64,000 nucleotides of DNA from a virus, in IMG/VR virus record IMGVR_UViG_3300040801_006072, positions 1-64,000 of that record. One strand, 5' to 3'. The notes beneath the pieces are model-generated. The model did no database searches and had not been told where the DNA came from. It saw only the letters and a list, made by a program, of their open reading frames with translations. Position numbers and translations under genes: made by a program. Shown here piece after piece: positions 51,439 through 59,816 of the stretch (its first letter is position 1; every line of letters starts with the position of its first letter).

Positions 51439-52507
51439 CTTCGTCCTCTTCGATAGTATCTACTCTTACTTCAAAGTCGTCGGAAGTAAATTCGCTCATA
51501 ATAAGATCAAGTAGCTCGCGATTATTTGCAAAATTCTTCTTGAACTCTTTGAACTCTTCCCCGGTTCTTTTCGAAACATACTTATGCTTGGTGCTGTCTT
51601 TTACGATCACACCTGTTTTTTCAAAAAGATCAAACAGCCCTGAGTAAGGATCCATGCCAGTTTCGTATGGAATGTAAACATCTACAGTCTCAAACGGCTT
51701 GGCGTAACGTGACTTAACAACTTTACAAGTTGCCTTAATACCACGGACGTCTGTAACCTTGTTGCCTTTTTCATCTTCCTTTAGCTTCTTCTTGCGCATT
51801 GCAACTACAATGCTAGATGCATAAATGAAGCCTTCGCCACCGGAAATCTTGTCGTCCGGATCGAACATGTCTTGGCTTGCATAAGTGTGGTTAGTAGCAA
51901 CCAGGCCAATGTCGTATGGCGCAATCATGTTAACAGTTCTGCTAACCAGCGCCTTGAGCTGCTTGGCCTTAATACCCATATCGCCTTTCATGTCGCCCTT
52001 TTCAAACTGATCTACCTGGGTAGGAGTTTGCAACATGCCCACTGAGTCCACAATAAACAGAACCTTGGGACGATTCTCCGGGTCAGCATCATCGTATTCT
52101 AGTTTGTAGTCTTGCATGAATCCGTTGATGATTTGTGCTACTTCGTTAACCATAGAAACACCAATGCGAAGCAACTTATCTTCTGATGTATCTACGCCTA
52201 GTGCATGTAGCCACTCCTCGTCAAGTGCGTTTTCACTGTCAAGCAAAACAACAAAACATCCTTGCTCCTGTGCATACTTAGCTAGGTTACCGGAACAAAT
52301 GTAACTCTTGCCTGCGCCGGATTGACCAGCAAACACAGTTACCTTACCTAGGGGCACACCTTTGTTAAAGTCTCCCGAGATAAGATAGTTTAGGCAATAG
52401 TTTCCGGTGCTAACCCAAGTCTTAGGGTCGTTAAAGCCGGTGCTAATGCCAGTAATACTCTTAGTAATTCCCTTTCGAAATTTCGAGGGATCAAATGGTC
52501 GAGTCAT
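51428..52507 (-). CDS. uvsX: RecA-like recombinase UvsX
   Basis: Strand-exchange protein of recombination-dependent replication. Walker A GQSGAGKS (61-68), Walker B KVLFIVDSVG (148-157), long acidic tail. Start at 52507 has GGAG 7 nt upstream. 359 aa. Follows a terminator-like hairpin after gp32, so it may be less abundant than gp32 from that transcript. Confidence 0.93.
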   Translation of the reverse strand: MTRPFDPSKFRKGITKSITGISTGFNDPKTWVSTGNYCLNYLISGDFNKGVPLGKVTVFAGQSGAGKSYICSGNLAKYAQEQGCFVVLLDSENALDEEWLHALGVDTSEDKLLRIGVSMVNEVAQIINGFMQDYKLEYDDADPENRPKVLFIVDSVGMLQTPTQVDQFEKGDMKGDMGIKAKQLKALVSRTVNMIAPYDIGLVATNHTYASQDMFDPDDKISGGEGFIYASSIVVAMRKKKLKEDEKGNKVTDVRGIKATCKVVKSRYAKPFETVDVYIPYETGMDPYSGLFDLFEKTGVIVKDSTKHKYVSKRTGEEFKEFKKNFANNRELLDLIMSEFTSDDFEVRVDTIEEDEDAA

Positions 52508-52520
52508 TAGGAATCTCCAG

Positions 52521-52544
52521 AAAAAGGGGTGCGGGTGCACCCCT
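52521..52544 (-). terminator. terminator between gp32 and uvsX
   Basis: Minus strand GGGGTGC-ACCC-GCACCCC followed by TTTTTC; 7-bp GC-rich stem. Located between the gp32 stop and the uvsX Shine-Dalgarno. Confidence 0.8.
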
Positions 52545-52552
52545 GATCGTTA

Positions 52553-53557
52553 TTACTTGTTTCTGCTACGAATCATGTTGAGAATGTCTTCTGCCGACTT
52601 AGTGCCGCCTTCATTCTCTTCAGATGCTGCTGGTGCAGCAGCTGGCTCTTCTGCTTTGACAGTAGCTTCTTCTTTTGTTTCGAAAGGAATATCACCGTCG
52701 TCGTCTGCTGGTGCAGGTTCTGCTTTAGGAGCAGCCTGTACAGACACTTTAGGTGAAGAATCTTCTTGATACTCGAAACCATATGGACGATAGTGCTGTG
52801 CCCAACGGCTTGGGTCGTACAGCTCGCCTGCTAGTGATGCTTCGAACATCTCGAAAATAGCTGCCAGTTGCTCTGGGGAAGGCTTCTTAGGCAAGTATTC
52901 AGACAGATCTTTTAGACCGTACTTTTCAATTGCCTCTAGCTGATCCTCAGTTAATGCAGACTCTCTTCTGTTCCACTTAGAAGCACTGTAATCAGCATAA
53001 TCACCTTTTTGGTTTCTGGTGATAGTAAAGTCAGTGCCGTTGATGTAGTCAGTCGGAATAGTCTCAAACTCTGGATCAAGCAAACTGGTTTTGATGATGT
53101 TGAAAATCTGCTTGCCGATTACAAATCTACGAATTGGATTTTCTGGCTTCTCATCTTCCTTAAGAGGGTCGTCAATAACAAGACCCTGGAAAATGTACGA
53201 GCGCTTTTTCCAATACTTGCTTGCAGTTGGCTTTAGACTTTCGTCGTTCCACCATGGCTTGGTCTCAGTTAAGATTGGGCAAGTTTCGCCCCACATCTCA
53301 ACGCAAGGTACGTCGATTCTCACAGTCTTGCTTTCGTCGTCGCCCTTGATGCCCGGGAAGTCCAAGCGAATAATCTGCTTCTCTACCCAGAAGAAAGTGT
53401 TATCCTCGTTTGCATCGGGAAGGAATCTTACTCGAGCAGAGCTATCTAGAGGAATGTTCCAAAACGGATAATTGTCGCTTGGACCTCTAGAAGTGTTGTT
53501 TTCGTTGCGTGAATTTTGTGCCTGAAGTTTGGCACGGATCTCTTGAAGGGATGCCAT
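52553..53557 (-). CDS. 32: single-stranded DNA-binding protein gp32
   Basis: N-terminal basic LAST-type segment (ASLQEIRAKLQAQNSRN), OB core with PFWNIPLDSSARVRFLPD and VPCVEMWGETCPIL (only two of the four T4 zinc ligands are evident), then a long acidic Ala/Glu tail and terminal ENEGGTKSAEDILNMIRSR. 334 aa. Own consensus promoter and a structured 5' leader. Confidence 0.92.
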   Translation of the reverse strand: MASLQEIRAKLQAQNSRNENNTSRGPSDNYPFWNIPLDSSARVRFLPDANEDNTFFWVEKQIIRLDFPGIKGDDESKTVRIDVPCVEMWGETCPILTETKPWWNDESLKPTASKYWKKRSYIFQGLVIDDPLKEDEKPENPIRRFVIGKQIFNIIKTSLLDPEFETIPTDYINGTDFTITRNQKGDYADYSASKWNRRESALTEDQLEAIEKYGLKDLSEYLPKKPSPEQLAAIFEMFEASLAGELYDPSRWAQHYRPYGFEYQEDSSPKVSVQAAPKAEPAPADDDGDIPFETKEEATVKAEEPAAAPAASEENEGGTKSAEDILNMIRSRNK

Positions 53558-53572
53558 TTTATTATTCTCCTA

Positions 53573-53602
53573 AATGCTATATTACCATTCCTGCGTAGCA
53601 TT
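53573..53602 (-). promoter_or_regulatory. candidate translational operator, gp32 leader
   Basis: Inverted repeat AATGCTA ... TAGCATT with a 16-nt loop, ending just upstream of the AGGAGA Shine-Dalgarno. T4 gp32 represses its own mRNA through a leader structure; an analogous role is inferred here. Confidence 0.45.
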
Positions 53603-53717
53603 ATCAGCAGGGGCTTTAGTTATTATATTGAACGCTTGTCCTGTTTGAGGCCTACTTGCGGTCGCGTTATTCCGCTTTCTACCTTGTGTAGTGTGAGCCA
53701 GGCAGCGTATGGTGAGT

Positions 53718-53747
53718 ATTATACACTGCCCTGTTTCACTTTGTCAA
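53718..53747 (-). promoter_or_regulatory. sigma70 promoter, gp32
   Basis: TTGACA (53742-53747), 18-nt spacer, TATAAT (53718-53723): both boxes exact. Predicts a leader of about 155 nt. Confidence 0.88.
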
Positions 53748-53756
53748 CTGATATTC

Positions 53757-55037
53757 TTAAATAAAAGTGTACGTATATTTATCAAAAAACTCTTCCCACT
53801 CGACTGATTCGTGAACAGGTGTTTTTGGTTCTTGGGCTGGCTGTGGCTGAGAATTTTCTAAAACACTTGAAATGATATCTCTTTCAAATGCTGTTAGTTC
53901 GGATTCTTTGCATAGCTTTCTGCCAATCTTTCCTACGTATGCTGCAAGGTCTTCATTCTCTACAATACGACCTGCAAGATCAATTAAGTGGTTTCCCATC
54001 TTTGCTTCTTGGCTGGAAAATTCTACAACACTGTCCATTACGGATACTCGGTCTGTTACATAAACTGTTGCAGATGCTGCTTCTTCAATTTTACGAAGCT
54101 TCTGTTCTTTCTCTGTTACCAAACGATTTACGATCGGAAGAACGTCGTCAAACTTTTCATCAAAGCGCTTAACAGTGAACATGTCACGAAGTGAAGAAAG
54201 ATCAACTTCACTTTCCTGTAGTTCCATATCCTGCTCTTCGATTCGAGAACTAATAGACTCATATGTCTTCATGCCCGAAAGTCTTTTTAGTTCAGTTTTG
54301 ATTCCTTCGATGTTTTCTTTGACTGTAGCAACTACGTCAGTAGTATCTTCGTTAATTAAGTTATTAGATTTCACATAACGCAAAAATTCATTTAGGCGAA
54401 GTAGGTGGCTAACACTTTCGGTAACGTAACTTCCAACAATATCGTGCATTTGGCCGCCTGCTGCCAAGTGGCGAGCCATTGCTCTAGCACCACCCAAGTG
54501 GTTATGTGGGAAGCGGAATTTTTCTCCGCCCATCTCTAAAAAGATAGACTGGATGTTGCGGCTTCTAGCACCACGTGACTCTTCGTCTACCGGTGTCTTG
54601 TGCTTAACTAAAATGCGAACATTTTCTAGTGTTTGATGGCTAGTCTTTTTGCTACCATCCATTTTAGAAAGTCCTTCTGCTACGTTTGTCATCTGGTTAT
54701 TCCTTTCTATCTTTGCTTTGTACGAAAAATCTTTTGGCTTAATAGACTTGTTGTAGTTTCGCACAGTGTAATTCATTAAAAATTCATTTGCCAGGCGCTT
54801 CATGTTTCGCTGCAACTGTCGATTTTCATCTAACGATTGAGTGTTGCTTTGGCTTAATTGAACTTCGTTGTTTTGTTCGTCAATAGTAACCATAAGTCCG
54901 CTATCTGTTGAAAAGAAGCGTTTTGCAGCAGCAGGGTCTACAGTTTCTGTTCCCTCTGCTGTATACATTTTGACCTGGTGTCCGAAACCTTTCATAACAC
55001 CGAAAATCTTTTCAGCTAACTTATCTACTAGTATCAT
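53757..55037 (-). CDS. conserved phage protein, probably head-related, 426 aa
   Basis: Helical acidic protein with the block IFLEMGGEKFRFPHNHLGGARAMARHL, a pattern I recall in T4-like marine phages without known function. Leaderless late octamer upstream and position between gp17 and gp32 suggest a virion or assembly role. Coiled-coil region around 255-310. Confidence 0.65.
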   Translation of the reverse strand: MILVDKLAEKIFGVMKGFGHQVKMYTAEGTETVDPAAAKRFFSTDSGLMVTIDEQNNEVQLSQSNTQSLDENRQLQRNMKRLANEFLMNYTVRNYNKSIKPKDFSYKAKIERNNQMTNVAEGLSKMDGSKKTSHQTLENVRILVKHKTPVDEESRGARSRNIQSIFLEMGGEKFRFPHNHLGGARAMARHLAAGGQMHDIVGSYVTESVSHLLRLNEFLRYVKSNNLINEDTTDVVATVKENIEGIKTELKRLSGMKTYESISSRIEEQDMELQESEVDLSSLRDMFTVKRFDEKFDDVLPIVNRLVTEKEQKLRKIEEAASATVYVTDRVSVMDSVVEFSSQEAKMGNHLIDLAGRIVENEDLAAYVGKIGRKLCKESELTAFERDIISSVLENSQPQPAQEPKTPVHESVEWEEFFDKYTYTFI

Positions 55038-55043
55038 AAACTG

Positions 55044-55051
55044 TATTTATC
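55044..55051 (-). promoter_or_regulatory. late octamer GATAAATA, leaderless position
   Basis: GATAAATA-CAGTTT-ATG, 6 nt to the start codon, no Shine-Dalgarno. Confidence 0.6.
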
Positions 55052-55055
55052 TAAA

Positions 55056-56630
55056 TTAAATAAATGCAACGGGGAGCGGGGCATCGCCGTCGTCTACTTC
55101 GACTTCACCAGTAACGACACTGGTATTAAGTGCTGCCCAGGACATCTCATCCCAACTTGCAACATATTCTGCCATTCTACAGAACAACACAGTGGACATA
55201 ACTAAGTCGTCTGTGTTTCCATGTTTTGCACCGTATGAATTACCTGACGCAACAAATGTCTTTAGTTCGGAAATTAATGCTTTAGAATTTATTTTCATCT
55301 TCTCGCTTTCAATTAAGCTCTTCATTCTAGAACAGGCTTCCATTTTCGATCTGTTGGTTGTTGCAAAACCTTTTCTCTTACCGTTCACTTTATTGTGTGG
55401 ATCGTGCAGCATTGTGCCGGGGATATTTTCTTCGCCGGTATCTCTAATCACTACCAGTGCTGCTTCGCCTAGTGTATTATTTTCTACACTCCAGTAAATT
55501 TCAGGCTGACCTTGTTGCTCAATTTCTTTGGCGATTTCCCGAAGAGTCTTAATTTGTCCTTCGATAGGTGTCTTATTGTGCTGCCATTCAGCGACTTGTT
55601 TTAGTGTAGGCAACTCATATACTTGTATAGCAGCATTGTCGCCTCCCGTTCCCATGCTTGGGTCAAGACTGATAACATATGCACAAGTAGGTTTGATTGG
55701 TTCGTACCAACGAACTTGCCCGGTTTTCCTAATAGGATCAATTCCTTCGAGCTTGGTAAGTTTTGCAGAATTAATAAGTGTTTCTTCGAACGAGATGAAC
55801 TCGCATTCGTGCTCACGTAAGAATCTGTCTTCGCCCAGTTCTTCTCTTTGTTCTGCTGCCCACTTTTCGTCACGGTCTGGATGCTCATCCCATTTAGCAA
55901 AATAAGGTTTAAATCCGTTCCTGCCAACTTCCTGCTCGTTGCCATACTCGTCCATTAGCTTGTTGGCGCCGAACCAAATGTCTGCAAACTGGTCTTCGTC
56001 GGTGTTTGGGGTAGAAGTAATGATTACTTTACCACCGGTTGATACTGTTGGAGATATAGAAGTCCAAAACTCACGAGCAATGTTAGGCTCAATGAACGCA
56101 AACTCGTCCACGTATACTAGCGAAATACTCATGCCACGGCCTGTTTTAGCAGTGGTTGTTTTTGCTACAATTCTGGAACTATTATCAAATTCTACGGACT
56201 TCTTATTATAAGTCAATACACCCGATCGAATATGGTCAGGCATATTTTCATAGGCATACTGAATACGTCCCATAATTTCAAGTGCATCGTCTCCTGACTT
56301 AGATGCAATTAGAACAGTTACGTCTTCATTGAACATTGCATACCAGAGCAAATATCCGGCTGCAACTGTGGTTTTACCTAACTGGCGACCCAGCATGTTG
56401 ATAGACTTACGATAGTTGTGATAACAATCAACAAGTCCTAACTGGTAATCAAATGGTTTGAAGGGGATGCTGCCTTTCGTAGGATGCTGTACCATCATGA
56501 AATTTTCCATGAAGTACAACGGACCCGATACCGGATCCGTGCATCTTGTTAGCTCCTCAATTTGCTCCGGCGTATATCGTACTTTCTTATACGCCTTCTT
56601 GATGAGCCTGTCGTCACCATAGGCAGACAT
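55056..56630 (-). CDS. 17: terminase large subunit (gp17)
   Basis: DNA-packaging motor ATPase and headful nuclease. Walker A GRQLGKTT (81-88), Walker B VYVDEF (172-177), coupling motif TSTPN (205-209), nuclease Asp323 in SLDPSMGTGGD. 524 aa, T4 gp17-like length, no intron. Start overlaps the 143-aa gene stop. Confidence 0.95.
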   Translation of the reverse strand: MSAYGDDRLIKKAYKKVRYTPEQIEELTRCTDPVSGPLYFMENFMMVQHPTKGSIPFKPFDYQLGLVDCYHNYRKSINMLGRQLGKTTVAAGYLLWYAMFNEDVTVLIASKSGDDALEIMGRIQYAYENMPDHIRSGVLTYNKKSVEFDNSSRIVAKTTTAKTGRGMSISLVYVDEFAFIEPNIAREFWTSISPTVSTGGKVIITSTPNTDEDQFADIWFGANKLMDEYGNEQEVGRNGFKPYFAKWDEHPDRDEKWAAEQREELGEDRFLREHECEFISFEETLINSAKLTKLEGIDPIRKTGQVRWYEPIKPTCAYVISLDPSMGTGGDNAAIQVYELPTLKQVAEWQHNKTPIEGQIKTLREIAKEIEQQGQPEIYWSVENNTLGEAALVVIRDTGEENIPGTMLHDPHNKVNGKRKGFATTNRSKMEACSRMKSLIESEKMKINSKALISELKTFVASGNSYGAKHGNTDDLVMSTVLFCRMAEYVASWDEMSWAALNTSVVTGEVEVDDGDAPLPVAFI

Positions 56631-57061
56631 TACTCAGAAATAAACTTACGGTACTCGTAAACTAGTTCTTTGTGAATTTCTTTGCTTTCTACAACTTCGT
56701 CGCGATATTCAATCTCGCCCGCTTTTTGCATCGGGTTATCGCCTTGATCGGAAGAAGCAGGACCTGCATCGTCAACTACGTTAGAAGTGGCGCCAGTTGG
56801 AAAATAATCACTGTGGTACTTTGATGTTTTATGCTGACGATCATAACCGTTGTTTAGATCACCAACTACATGTTCGTTCAAAGACTCTGTCTCGCTTTCC
56901 GACACAATCTTTAGCCACTTTTCCATTTCTGTGTCGGTTGACTTAGTGGTCATATCTTCAACGCTGTTCATGCCACCGACTACGCTTTCGTCTAACTTTG
57001 TGCTTTCCTTAACAGGAGGCAGGCCAGCTAGTGCTCTAATTTCGTTCAAATCCTTGCTCAT
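56630..57061 (-). CDS. acidic protein with LAGL motif, 143 aa
   Basis: Starts LNEIRALAGLPPV, a short motif also in the 208- and 237-aa proteins. Otherwise acidic, polar, probably disordered (SSDQGDNPMQ). No domain. Between gp17 and the 224-aa gene. Confidence 0.55.
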   Translation of the reverse strand: MSKDLNEIRALAGLPPVKESTKLDESVVGGMNSVEDMTTKSTDTEMEKWLKIVSESETESLNEHVVGDLNNGYDRQHKTSKYHSDYFPTGATSNVVDDAGPASSDQGDNPMQKAGEIEYRDEVVESKEIHKELVYEYRKFISE

Positions 57062-57071
57062 CTGTTCCTCC

Positions 57072-57746
57072 TTAGGATTTATTAATTAATGACGGCTTCT
57101 TTGGTGCTCGACCAAAGATGCTAAGTGAATTTTCATCACGTTGATCGTTAAAGCTGTCGTAATCACTAGGTAGTGATTCTGCATAGTCATTTTCTTCAGG
57201 CAAACTCAAAGGACTTTCGATAATGTCAACAGTTCTCATATCACGAGCAGCCTGTAGCTGCTTTAAGAATTCCGTATTGTACTTTTCGCCGTACAGTTCC
57301 GAAGCTTCTTCGTTTGTGATATCGTTTTCGTAACCTTCTTCACCCAGTACAGGATTATAATTTTCCTTATACTCTTGGCTTGTGACGTCTAGATGAAATT
57401 CTGTCTCTAGTCCGCGAGGATCATTGTCAGAATAAACAACTACGCTCTGTTCTGTAATACCTAATGCACTTGAGATATAAGTTTCAAGAAAATCTCTGCT
57501 AGCAGGGTATACAGTTACAATCTCGGAAATATAAACAGGAGTGTTCCTAACATTAGGAAAATCTAGGGGACTTTCCTGAATAGGAGTTCTCTTAAATGCA
57601 GTTGCTGATTTAATCTCGTATCTTGCTAATGCAGATTCGAGCTTATCCATCATCTTTTCAGTGACGACATCAACTGCAAGCTTCAATGTGAAACGATACT
57701 CCTTCTGGTTCTCAGAAAAGTATTCCTTAAAAACTTTATCAGTCAT
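57072..57746 (-). CDS. conserved phage hypothetical, 224 aa
   Basis: MTDKVFKEYFSENQKEYRF N-terminus is of a type I recall in T4-like cyanophages near gp16/gp17. Mixed alpha/beta first half, acidic linker. Late octamer 29 nt upstream with TGGAG. Function unknown. Confidence 0.6.
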   Translation of the reverse strand: MTDKVFKEYFSENQKEYRFTLKLAVDVVTEKMMDKLESALARYEIKSATAFKRTPIQESPLDFPNVRNTPVYISEIVTVYPASRDFLETYISSALGITEQSVVVYSDNDPRGLETEFHLDVTSQEYKENYNPVLGEEGYENDITNEEASELYGEKYNTEFLKQLQAARDMRTVDIIESPLSLPEENDYAESLPSDYDSFNDQRDENSLSIFGRAPKKPSLINKS

Positions 57747-57773
57747 GATAAACTCCAGTAAATAAGTTTTTTA

Positions 57774-58274
57774 CTATTTATCAGAGTTGTCGGAAACTAT
57801 TGCACCCTTGATGTGCTTGAGTAGGTCTGCTCGGTCAAATTCGGAAGAATTATCGTCGTCATCGTTGTTGCCGGTATCTTTATCGATCTTCATCTTCTTT
57901 AACTGAAGATCAATCATTTTCAGCTTCTTGCTAACCTTTGCATCTTTGGCTTCCATAGCAGTTTTCAACATAGTAGCAGCAACTTCAAGGACCTTACCTG
58001 TGTGCATGTCTGGCATATTTTTACTAAGGTCGTTTAGCTCTTTAAATGACGTTAGTGCTCTTTCTGCAATGTCGTCCATTTCGTCGTCATGTTCGATGAG
58101 ACCAGTAACACTGTTTAATGCTAGATCGATCTTTTCCGAATTGCTTAACGCCTTCATGACCTCAACTGCTTCTGCTATTGCTTCCTCTTTCGACGGCGCA
58201 GAGATTTCTTCTTCGGCTTCTTCAACTTCATCCATTGGAGGCAAGTCTAATAATTCTTCTAAACGTTTAGTCAT
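57774..58274 (-). CDS. 16: terminase small subunit (gp16-like), UAG stop
   Basis: Acidic N-terminus, then the helical core KIDLALNSVTGLIEHDDEMDDIAERAL and KKLKMIDLQLKKMK typical of gp16-like packaging regulators. 166 aa, close to T4 gp16. UAG stop is immediately followed by UAA in frame. Stop codon is formed inside the late octamer of the next gene (GAT AAA TAG). Confidence 0.8.
   Translation of the reverse strand: MTKRLEELLDLPPMDEVEEAEEEISAPSKEEAIAEAVEVMKALSNSEKIDLALNSVTGLIEHDDEMDDIAERALTSFKELNDLSKNMPDMHTGKVLEVAATMLKTAMEAKDAKVSKKLKMIDLQLKKMKIDKDTGNNDDDDNSSEFDRADLLKHIKGAIVSDNSDK
57775..57782 (-). promoter_or_regulatory. late-promoter octamer GATAAATA
   Basis: GATAAATA 28 nt before the 224-aa gene; encodes the last codons and stop of gp16. 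Confidence 0.65.
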
Positions 58275-58896
58275 TGTTCTTCTCCATCCAGACGCGCTTT
58301 CCGTTGACTACTTTCCAAGTTCTTCCTCGATGTTTAGCTCCACATTTTAACTTTTGCTCTGGTGTTCTATTGCGTCTAGCTTCTTCGGCTTTAAGTCTTG
58401 CCTCAGTTCTAGCCTTCTTAACACCGGTGGTTGCCTGACTTATCTTTTCCGATCTCTCCTTTGTATATGTATGCGGTGCGCAGCAAGAATTTAACATCCA
58501 CTGTTTCTTTTCTTCGTCGGTCATCTTAGCAAACTTCTTCTTCTGCGTGTCTGAAATCTTACTCTTAAATTCTGCTGTGCGTGGTCCGTGTGCGCCTCTA
58601 TATTCACCGAAGCCGTTTGATCGGTTTATCCAGTTCGTATTAACACGAACATTTAGTCTGCGCAATACTTTGGCCTCCCACAAGGCAGCTTTGGTTTGGT
58701 CATCGAACGTTTGACGAATTTCCACATCAAATGAATCCTTACCGTATTGCTCAATGAGTTCCTTTACGTATTTCGATGTCGTGAAATAGGTAACCCACAG
58801 CTCACTCGGATCTGCATTTTTACTGTATCTAACACCATAGTATCTTTGACTCGTAGGTCTGTGATACAAATAATAGGTGTAGAATTTCTTGGTCAT
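58267..58896 (-). CDS. GIY-YIG homing endonuclease
   Basis: YTYYLYHRPTSQRYYGVRYSK is the GIY-YIG opening, with Glu in LWEAKVL; the second half has two NUMOD3-like DNA-binding repeats (AEFKSKISDTQKKKFA and TKERSEKISQATTGVKKAR). 209 aa. Sits between gp4-like and gp16, overlapping both starts, so it is fitted into the operon. Free-standing, no intron or intein visible. Confidence 0.82.
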   Translation of the reverse strand: MTKKFYTYYLYHRPTSQRYYGVRYSKNADPSELWVTYFTTSKYVKELIEQYGKDSFDVEIRQTFDDQTKAALWEAKVLRRLNVRVNTNWINRSNGFGEYRGAHGPRTAEFKSKISDTQKKKFAKMTDEEKKQWMLNSCCAPHTYTKERSEKISQATTGVKKARTEARLKAEEARRNRTPEQKLKCGAKHRGRTWKVVNGKRVWMEKNND

Positions 58897-58897
58897 A

Positions 58898-59335
58898 TCA
58901 TTTACCTTTGTAATTACGAAATATGCTATCTTCGTTAATTACACGAAATACTGCACCACGGTCGTTTGCCCATTTTTGGGCTGCTTTCCATTTAGCTGCG
59001 TTAACTGCTAGTGCCAGTTTATCCTTTTCTTTTTTTGCTTCGCCCACAAAAGTCTGCTTTCGGGGCTTAATTTCCCACAATTCTAATCTAGTGTTTCCGT
59101 TTCTGTCTTCAAACAACACAGTAAAATCGGGCACATAGACTGTGTATTTACCGGTGAGTGGATTGGTATAGGGTATTTTAATGGACTCGCTTGCCCACTG
59201 AATTATATTTTGATGCTCATCTAGCATACGACAAATCACAAGTTCCCATGAACTTCTGTACGTAATAGGGTAGCCGCCTACATATTTGTCAGGATTCTGT
59301 GGTTGAAAGCTTCCGCTTAGGAATTTCTTAGCCAT
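58898..59335 (-). CDS. 4: head completion protein gp4-like (TnsA-type nuclease fold)
   Basis: YRSSWE, YVPDF and ELWEIKP give the acidic-acidic-ExK pattern of TnsA/RecB-like nucleases; T4-like gp4/gp50 head-completion proteins carry this. 145 aa. Processes or protects DNA ends at head completion. ATGA overlap with the homing endonuclease. Confidence 0.75.
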   Translation of the reverse strand: MAKKFLSGSFQPQNPDKYVGGYPITYRSSWELVICRMLDEHQNIIQWASESIKIPYTNPLTGKYTVYVPDFTVLFEDRNGNTRLELWEIKPRKQTFVGEAKKEKDKLALAVNAAKWKAAQKWANDRGAVFRVINEDSIFRNYKGK

Positions 59336-59336
59336 A

Positions 59337-59816
59337 TTATGCCCTTATTGATCTTGATTTTAGGCTCTGGCTATTGTTTACGTTTGAAACTAGTTCCTGT
59401 TGTTCGCCGACGTTGCGAATAATATTGAGGTTTGGGTATGTGCTAGGAGCTAATGCGGTATTACCGGGAATCGATTCTAACAATTCAATCGGAGAAACAC
59501 CCTGTAATCTAGCTGAGTCAATTATTAGTGTTGCAAGTGTTGCAGCATTCGTGGTAGACGCACCTCTGCTTTGGAAGTATCCAAAAACAGCAGTATATGT
59601 ATTCTCCGGTAATGCTCCTCTTACTAGCTGTGCATCTTGTAATTCGACTGCGGCAGCAGCAGGGAAAAATTCTGTGCCTTTGCTAGATGCAAAAGTATTC
59701 CTAAATGCACCTTGTATATTACGAACACGTTTCCTAGCGCCAGATTGTTGCAGGATCGTATTCGAGAAACGATCTACACCTACACTTGCAACATCATCTG
59801 AAAAAGGATTAGCCAT
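59337..59816 (-). CDS. tail-region structural protein, 159 aa
   Basis: Hydrophilic protein, Ala/Ser/Asn-rich, no domain recognised. Starts inside the stop of the upstream baseplate-type gene and precedes gp4. Virion assembly role inferred from position. Confidence 0.6.
   Translation of the reverse strand: MANPFSDDVASVGVDRFSNTILQQSGARKRVRNIQGAFRNTFASSKGTEFFPAAAAVELQDAQLVRGALPENTYTAVFGYFQSRGASTTNAATLATLIIDSARLQGVSPIELLESIPGNTALAPSTYPNLNIIRNVGEQQELVSNVNNSQSLKSRSIRA

Noticed and set aside
53776-53783. GATAAATA near the gp32 region
   Set aside because: Encodes Asp-Lys-Tyr at the end of the 426-aa gene; 220 nt from gp32, which has its own consensus promoter.
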